10,705 nt of DNA, from the NCBI GenBank assembly GCA_008080925.1, contig VMDJ01000114.1, positions 1-10,705 on the forward strand, given 5' to 3'. The stretch comes from Gammaproteobacteria bacterium (GTDB taxonomy: Bacteria; Pseudomonadota; Gammaproteobacteria; Chromatiales; Chromatiaceae). A program made the translations under genes and the position numbers. Below the pieces are notes generated by a model. That model saw only the letters and a list, made by a program, of their open reading frames with translations. It was not told the DNA's origin and did no database searches. Positions 6,382-10,705 of this stretch are shown here, piece after piece (the stretch's first letter is position 1; each line of letters starts with the position of its first letter).

Positions 6382-7161
6382 CTAAGCTCGATATGCCGCG
6401 GAGAATAAACGATAGAAGTTATCGGTTGTTATACGACCGACCTCCTCAGACGTCATGTTTCGCAGCTCACCAATCTTCTCTGCAACATAACGTACATAGA
6501 GCGGCTGATTGGGTTTGCCACGATGCGGTACCGGTGCCAAATATGGTGAGTCAGTTTCAATGAGCATGCGATCAAGCGGCACTTTCTGAGCAACTTCCTG
6601 TAGCTCAACGGCATTTTTAAACGTCACAATCCCAGAGAAAGAGATGTAGAACCCCATTTCCATGGCAGCTTGAGCCATATCCCACGTCTCAGTGAAGCAA
6701 TGCATCACACCGCCGACTTCGGCAGCCCCTTCTTCTTGAAGAATTCGGATAGTGTCTTCTCGTGCTTCTCGGGTATGGATGATTAGCGGTTTCTTAGCGA
6801 TTTTTGCCGCACGAATATGGGTTCGAAAACGTTCGCGCTGCCACTCCAGATCACCTTCAACCCGGAAGTAATCAAGACCTGTTTCACCGATCGCGACGTT
6901 TTTAGGGTGTTTGGCTAGCTCAACAAGCTCATCTACCGTGGGTTCACGTCGGTCATCATCACAAGGATGCACGCCAACCGAAATGGACACGCCTTTTTGT
7001 GACTCTACCGCTGCCAACATATCAGGGTAGCTCTCAAGGTCGATAGAGACACACAACATGTGACCAATATTTGCCTCATGTGCAGTATCAATAAGTTCAG
7101 ATAAGTTATTGTTTTTAGATAGATCTAGCCTATCTAAATGGCAATGAGAATCAACCAGCAT
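6382..7161 (-). CDS. ycfH: TatD-family metal-dependent hydrolase (YcfH type)
   Basis: A TIM-barrel metal-dependent hydrolase of the TatD DNase family, cytoplasmic, expected to act as a nuclease; the physiological role of the YcfH branch is uncertain. At 259 residues it is full length. The metal ligands are all visible: His6 and His8 in DSHCHLD, Glu93 in GETGLDYF, His129 in IIHTREA, His154 in MHCFTE and Asp204 in ETDSPYLAPVPHRG. The C-terminal TTDNFYRLF is also typical. It resembles E. coli YcfH rather than TatD proper, and the location downstream of holB, as in E. coli, supports this. It starts four bases after the pilZ stop with no evident Shine-Dalgarno, so translation is probably coupled. 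The ygfX-like gene follows without a gap. Confidence 0.95.
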   Translation of the reverse strand: MLVDSHCHLDRLDLSKNNNLSELIDTAHEANIGHMLCVSIDLESYPDMLAAVESQKGVSISVGVHPCDDDRREPTVDELVELAKHPKNVAIGETGLDYFRVEGDLEWQRERFRTHIRAAKIAKKPLIIHTREAREDTIRILQEEGAAEVGGVMHCFTETWDMAQAAMEMGFYISFSGIVTFKNAVELQEVAQKVPLDRMLIETDSPYLAPVPHRGKPNQPLYVRYVAEKIGELRNMTSEEVGRITTDNFYRLFSAAYRA

Positions 7162-7165
7162 CAGA

Positions 7166-7513
7166 TTACATAGTGTGAGTAAGACGGTCTGATTTTAAAG
7201 CACCGCCGAGGTATGCCTCAATCTTATTGCGCAGTGCGCTGCCCTCGTCACCTTGAAACTGCAGACCTACGCCGGCTGATTTATTGCCCTCAGCACCCAC
7301 AGGGGTAACCCAAACAACTTTGCCGGTGATGGCGATGGCATCGGGTTCATCCATTAATTGAAGAAGGAGGTACACCTCGTCATCAAGCGAGAAAGTCTTG
7401 GAGGTAGGGATAAACAGACCACCATTTTCCACAAATGCCATGTAATTGGCTTGTAACGATGTCGTATCCTTAATGGAGAATTTTAAAAAATCGTGACGAT
7501 CCGCTGGGCTCAT
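7166..7513 (-). CDS. pilZ: Type IV pilus assembly protein PilZ
   Basis: A small cytoplasmic PilZ-domain protein needed for type IV pilus biogenesis in Pseudomonas and Xanthomonas, where it bridges the ATPase PilB and FimX. The 115-residue protein has the PilZ-prototype sequence: NGGLFIPTSKTFSLDDEVYL (about 30-49), GKVVWVTP, GVGLQFQ and a C-terminal NKIEAYLGG-x4-SDR segment. It lacks the RxxxR and D/NxSxxG c-di-GMP-binding motifs of other PilZ domains, as the true PilZ orthologue does, so it probably does not bind the nucleotide itself. I chose ATG at 7513, which overlaps the holB stop (ATGA) and has a strong AAGGAAGG behind it. An in-frame TTG at 7546 would add 11 residues but lies inside holB. 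Its place between holB and tatD matches Pseudomonas. No other pilus gene is in the window. Confidence 0.92.
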   Translation of the reverse strand: MSPADRHDFLKFSIKDTTSLQANYMAFVENGGLFIPTSKTFSLDDEVYLLLQLMDEPDAIAITGKVVWVTPVGAEGNKSAGVGLQFQGDEGSALRNKIEAYLGGALKSDRLTHTM

Positions 7514-8493
7514 GATGCCTTCCTTGGTCGAGTTAACGCTAACCAACTCACAATGAGTTTTTCATACATCATTTGTGCATTAAGGTTATGCGCTTGTTTC
7601 ATGCGTAATGTCTGCATTTCATCAATAAAACGAAAAAGTGCGTCCTGCTCACAAACGGCCGCTATTTGTAAATAAGTAGACGAGCTATCGGGCAAATAGC
7701 GGAAATCTTCAACACCGGTAGCTAAATAGCGCGTTAAATCGGCAAATATTCTTGATAAGTCATCAAAAACGATTGAATTCTCCTCGCCGGACCAGTTTTC
7801 AGCGATAGATACAGGGTTGGCAGCGCGTTGAGCTACTTGAAGTAGGTTTTGTAACCTTTCGGAGGCTGCAGCGACACGCTCAGACTGCTCTAACGCCAAC
7901 AATGGTGCACCACCGGTGAAGGCTAAGGCCTGAGATGCGAGAGAAGCATCGAGTTGGGATTCCAGCCACTCTGAAGCCATCTCATTAGGTATTTGACGAA
8001 AATCTAAACGTTGGCAACGACTCAAAATGGTTGCGGGTAACCGTTTGAGTGCGTGAGTCACCATCAAGATTTGTGTCGATGGCACAGGCTCTTCAAGGGT
8101 TTTCAGTAAAGCATTTGCAGCTGCGCGATTCATGGCTTCTGCGGGAGAAATAATAACCACACGCTGTTTACCATTTTGCGTGGTCTTGCCTGACATCTCG
8201 ATCAGATCACGGATGGCATCAATTTTGATCGCCTTGCCCTTCTCCTCAGGAGTAATCAGGATGATATCGGGGTGCGTACCTGCTTGTTGCAACGAGCAGC
8301 TCTTACACACGCCACAGGGTGCATCAGCTATCGATGACTGACAGGTGATCGCAGCGGCAAGATGCTCAGCAAAACGTTGTTTGCCTATACCTTCCGCTCC
8401 ATTGAGCAACAAAGCATGGGGCATCGTATCTTGCTGAATACGCTTCACAATGTGATCCCATTGGGATTGTTGCCAAGGTAGCAGCGCGGTCAT
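7510..8493 (-). CDS. holB: DNA polymerase III delta-prime subunit HolB
   Basis: The delta-prime subunit of the replicative clamp loader, which helps open and load the beta clamp. At 327 residues it matches the family (E. coli 334). An AAA+ fold starts with PWQQSQWDHI, and a P-loop-like NGAEGIGKQ lies at 31-39. A zinc module has Cys51, Cys60, Cys63 and Cys66 (PCGVCKSC at 59-66). AANALLKTLEEP (125-136) and the SRC motif (158-160), which supplies the arginine finger to the neighbouring subunit, are present. The lysine in the P-loop-like site is retained even though delta-prime is not an active ATPase in E. coli. The C-terminal third is the more variable collar domain. It overlaps tmk upstream and pilZ downstream by ATGA. 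An AGAGGA about a dozen bases before the start may assist. Confidence 0.95.
   Translation of the reverse strand: MTALLPWQQSQWDHIVKRIQQDTMPHALLLNGAEGIGKQRFAEHLAAAITCQSSIADAPCGVCKSCSLQQAGTHPDIILITPEEKGKAIKIDAIRDLIEMSGKTTQNGKQRVVIISPAEAMNRAAANALLKTLEEPVPSTQILMVTHALKRLPATILSRCQRLDFRQIPNEMASEWLESQLDASLASQALAFTGGAPLLALEQSERVAAASERLQNLLQVAQRAANPVSIAENWSGEENSIVFDDLSRIFADLTRYLATGVEDFRYLPDSSSTYLQIAAVCEQDALFRFIDEMQTLRMKQAHNLNAQMMYEKLIVSWLALTRPRKAS
7518..7525 (-). promoter_or_regulatory. Ribosome binding site deciding the pilZ start
   Basis: AAGGAAGG lies inside the last codons of holB, with the AAGGA core seven bases before the ATG at 7513. It supports that ATG over the longer in-frame TTG at 7546, which gives an N-terminus not expected for PilZ. 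Confidence 0.75.
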
Positions 8494-9113
8494 GCGTTTA
8501 CGAAATCCTCTATGGCCACTCTTACTTGTGCTTGAACGTCAGGTAAGTCTTGTGAAGCATCAATCACTTTTACTCGAGATGGCTGTTCTGCAGCGATACT
8601 GAGATAGCCTTGACGGATGCGCTCAAAAAAATCCCATGCTTCACTTTCAAAGCGATCCGGTGCTGAACGTTTACCCGCACGCTCCATGCCGACCTCAACA
8701 GGCAAATCCATTAATAAGGTGAGATCTGGGCGTAATTCGCCTTGAACCCAATTCTCTAGGCCAGCAATCTTCTCTAAAGGAATTCCTCTGCCATAGCCCT
8801 GATATGCATATGTTGCATCAGTAAAGCGATCACATAAAACCCACTTGCCATCATCTAACGCAGGCTGAATTTTTTGCGCAATATGCTCTGCACGTGCAGC
8901 AAACATCATGAGTAACTCAGCGTCATCACTCATGCCGGTATGTTTGTGACCTAAAAGCAAACTCCTGAGATCCTCGCCTAGATCTGTACCGCCAGGTTCA
9001 CGGGTATGAATTGCATTGATGCCTTGATGCTCAATGACTTCCGTAACCACCTGCATACAGGTTGTTTTCCCAGCACCTTCAATGCCTTCAACAGTGATAA
9101 ATTTTCCAGTCAT
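8490..9113 (-). CDS. tmk: Thymidylate kinase Tmk
   Basis: A cytoplasmic kinase that phosphorylates dTMP to dTDP using ATP, an essential step in dTTP supply. The length, 207 residues, is standard (E. coli 213). The P-loop GIEGAGKTT is at 10-18. REPGGT (38-43) and the DRF motif (95-97) in LCDRFTDATYAYQGYGRG bind the nucleotide. The lid region near GKRSAPDRFESE carries basic residues, as in the type II (E. coli-like) enzymes. It starts in the mltG stop (ATGA) and its own stop overlaps the holB start, so it is translated within a tightly coupled set. No Shine-Dalgarno stands out before it. The order mltG-tmk-holB is conserved in gammaproteobacteria, including E. coli. Confidence 0.97.
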   Translation of the reverse strand: MTGKFITVEGIEGAGKTTCMQVVTEVIEHQGINAIHTREPGGTDLGEDLRSLLLGHKHTGMSDDAELLMMFAARAEHIAQKIQPALDDGKWVLCDRFTDATYAYQGYGRGIPLEKIAGLENWVQGELRPDLTLLMDLPVEVGMERAGKRSAPDRFESEAWDFFERIRQGYLSIAAEQPSRVKVIDASQDLPDVQAQVRVAIEDFVNA

Positions 9114-10099
9114 TTTTTTAATTGGTATTTTCTGACAGCTTTATTGTGTTCTTCGAGGGTTGCAGAAAAAGCATGCTCGCCATTTCCCTTTGCAACAAAG
9201 TAGAGGGTATCACCTTGTTCGGGGTTAACGGCAGCTAACAATGCGTCATATCCCGGTAAGCAGATCGGTGATGGCGGCAGCCCTTTTTGCGTATAGGTAT
9301 TGTATGGCGTTGGCGTTCGCAGATCCTTGCGGCGAATATTGCCTTTGTAGGCTTCTCCCATGCCATAAATTACCGTCGGGTCAGTTTGCAGCTTCATATC
9401 TTTTTGAAGTCGACGGTGAAAAACCCCTGATATTTGCCCACGCTCAAAAACCTGACCGGTTTCTTTTTCAATAATTGAGGCTAAGGTCAATACTTCATAC
9501 GGTGATTTAAGAATGATGTCGTCAGCGCGTGTCGACCATGCCTGCTTCAGCTTTTCTTGCATGCGTGAATACGCGCGTTTTAGTAGCTCAATATCTGACG
9601 TACCTTTGGTGAAGTGGTAGGTATCTGGAAAGAACTGACCTTCAGGATGAATATCTTCACCCGTAATGGTTTGCATAATGCTGTGATAGTTCACATCCGT
9701 TTGTTTGATCATTGGATGCGCTTTAACTGCTGCAATAAAGTCTTGAGTCGTGGAGCCTTCAACAATCGTTATCTGATAATCAATCACATCACCACGAACC
9801 ATTTTTTCTGCAAGCTCGATTAAGTTGGATTTAGGCGATACCTGATATTCACCCGCATGAAGCTGGCGAGAGATACCGCTAAGTCTTACGTACCAGTAAA
9901 ACAGATCCGCATGTTCCGTAATGGCTTGTTCTTTGAGTTTAATTCGGATATCGCCGAGATGATCCCCGCGTGCAACCTCAATGGTAGTTGATGCGTTTAA
10001 AGGTTCATGAAGTGCTTGATACCACTGTGCAGCGCTTATGCTGATGGCAAGCAGCAGTAAAGCGATAAACACCAAAGAGCGATTTTGTAAAAGCTGCAT
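9110..10099 (-). CDS. mltG: Endolytic murein transglycosylase MltG (YceG)
   Basis: An inner-membrane lytic transglycosylase that cuts nascent peptidoglycan and is thought to terminate glycan strand growth. I chose ATG at 10099, which overlaps the pabC stop (TAATG) and gives 329 residues. A TTG at 10132 would add 11 residues but lies inside pabC and has no ribosome binding site. From the ATG, one transmembrane helix is at about 8-25 (SLVFIALLLLAISISAA), followed by a periplasmic LysM-like region (about 39-110). The YceG catalytic domain has ASIIEKETG, with the catalytic glutamate at about 211 (equivalent to E. coli Glu218). LQTDPTVIYGMGE, TPYNTYTQKGLPPSPI and the YFVAKGNGEHAFS end are all characteristic. 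Tmk overlaps its stop by ATGA. Confidence 0.95.
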   Translation of the reverse strand: MQLLQNRSLVFIALLLLAISISAAQWYQALHEPLNASTTIEVARGDHLGDIRIKLKEQAITEHADLFYWYVRLSGISRQLHAGEYQVSPKSNLIELAEKMVRGDVIDYQITIVEGSTTQDFIAAVKAHPMIKQTDVNYHSIMQTITGEDIHPEGQFFPDTYHFTKGTSDIELLKRAYSRMQEKLKQAWSTRADDIILKSPYEVLTLASIIEKETGQVFERGQISGVFHRRLQKDMKLQTDPTVIYGMGEAYKGNIRRKDLRTPTPYNTYTQKGLPPSPICLPGYDALLAAVNPEQGDTLYFVAKGNGEHAFSATLEEHNKAVRKYQLKK

Positions 10100-10705
10100 T
10101 AGAGAGCGATTTCTTGAGCGCGCTGCATCCAAGAGGGTAATTCAAATGAAGTAAATGTCAGACTATCTATTGCAGATACAGGATGAACACCTATCAATGA
10201 ATTTGTAATCCAAATAGCAGAGGCTTGCTTGAGTTGTTCCATAGTAATTGATGCTTCGGCAACGCTGACGCCAGCTTCAGTCGCTTGCGCGAGCACCTCA
10301 GTTCGCATAGCGCCAGCAATGCCCGCTTTATCAAGCTTCGGTGTTAACCATTGATCGTTGAGGTTGATAAAGATATTGGCGCTTATGCACTCAATCACAT
10401 TGCCATCAGTATCTAAAACAATGGCCTCATCAAATTCATTGGGCAGCAAGCGCTTTGCCAAGACCTGCTCAAGACGATTAAGGTGTTTCATGCCCGCAAG
10501 CATTGGCTGCTTAGCTAATTGAATTGAACTGACAGTCGCTTTAATTGCGTAATTGGAATCGTTATACAGCTCAGCAGATGGCCACTCATTGACTTGAAAT
10601 ATGACGTTACTCGCATCCCCTGCTCTGGCATACCCCTGTGATGAGCTGCCTGCAGTCACAATCAATTTGAGTACAGCTTTATCTTGATTAATTTCGAGGT
10701 CATTG
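10099..10705 (-). CDS. pabC: Aminodeoxychorismate lyase PabC, 5' end outside window
   Basis: A PLP-dependent enzyme that converts aminodeoxychorismate to p-aminobenzoate and pyruvate for folate synthesis. The frame is open to the window edge, giving the C-terminal 201 or so residues of a protein usually near 270; the true start lies beyond 10705. The PLP-binding lysine is in GMKHLNRLEQ. The glutamate that contacts the pyridine ring is in DGNVIECISANIF. GIAGAMR and ITNSLIGVHPV complete the fold-type IV pattern. Such motifs are shared with branched-chain aminotransferases and D-amino-acid transaminases. Position directly before mltG-tmk-holB, as in E. coli, decides for PabC. Its TAA overlaps the mltG ATG by one base, consistent with coupled translation. 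Confidence 0.93.
   Translation of the reverse strand, partial: NDLEINQDKAVLKLIVTAGSSSQGYARAGDASNVIFQVNEWPSAELYNDSNYAIKATVSSIQLAKQPMLAGMKHLNRLEQVLAKRLLPNEFDEAIVLDTDGNVIECISANIFINLNDQWLTPKLDKAGIAGAMRTEVLAQATEAGVSVAEASITMEQLKQASAIWITNSLIGVHPVSAIDSLTFTSFELPSWMQRAQEIAL

Noticed and set aside
7514..7546. Longer pilZ from a TTG at 7546
   Set aside because: It lies inside holB, while the ATG at 7513 has a strong ribosome binding site and an ATGA overlap.
10100..10132. Longer mltG from a TTG at 10132
   Set aside because: It adds 11 residues inside pabC, has no ribosome binding site, and puts a charged stretch before the membrane helix. The ATG at 10099 overlaps the pabC stop and fits the family N-terminus.
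1..10705. Mobile elements, CRISPR arrays, tRNA or rRNA genes, phage genes
   Set aside because: I found no transposase or integrase, no regularly spaced repeats and no RNA-gene signatures, and nearly all the sequence is assigned to conserved housekeeping genes.

Overview
The window is core chromosome from a gammaproteobacterium. Nearly every base is coding. There is no sign of mobile DNA, CRISPR, tRNA or rRNA. The gene content and order point to Gammaproteobacteria: an E. coli/Pseudomonas-like sigma-E operon followed by lepA, a nadB divergent from rpoE, and the chain pabC-mltG-tmk-holB-pilZ-tatD. A pilZ between holB and tatD, and a mucD in the rpoE operon, resemble the Pseudomonas/Oceanospirillales arrangement more than the enteric one. 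Base composition looks moderate and even throughout. I cannot name a genus.

Layout. (1) 1-850, minus strand: the N-terminal 283 codons of lepA (elongation factor 4), cut by the window edge. (2) 895-927: a strong intrinsic terminator for minus-strand transcripts, separating lepA from the operon before it. (3) 948-4229, minus strand: the envelope-stress operon, transcribed rpoE, rseA, rseC, mucD, then a small glutaredoxin-like gene. Its genes overlap or lie within 18 bases of each other. (4) 4230-4358: a short divergent intergenic region. A candidate sigma-E promoter for rpoE starts inside the first codons of nadB. (5) 4359-5978, plus strand: nadB, the only gene on this strand. (6) 5938-10705, minus strand: a seven-gene cluster transcribed pabC (5' end outside the window), mltG, tmk, holB, pilZ, tatD, then a ygfX-like membrane gene. 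The last gene overlaps the 3' end of nadB tail to tail.

How the genes work together. RpoE (sigma-E) drives the envelope-stress response, and RseA is its membrane anti-sigma factor. RseC is a membrane regulator with a cysteine cluster. MucD is a periplasmic HtrA-type protease. The operon lacks rseB/mucB, which normally lies between rseA and rseC. The second cluster joins folate synthesis (PabC), peptidoglycan chain termination (MltG), dTTP supply (Tmk), the replicative clamp loader (HolB), a type IV pilus factor (PilZ) and a TatD-family nuclease. NadB makes iminoaspartate for NAD synthesis.

Nothing here is a clearly new system. The points most worth a second look are the missing rseB, the sigma-E promoter embedded in the nadB start, the cysteine pair in the RseA periplasmic tail alongside a thioredoxin-fold gene in the same operon, and the nadB/ygfX-like tail overlap.
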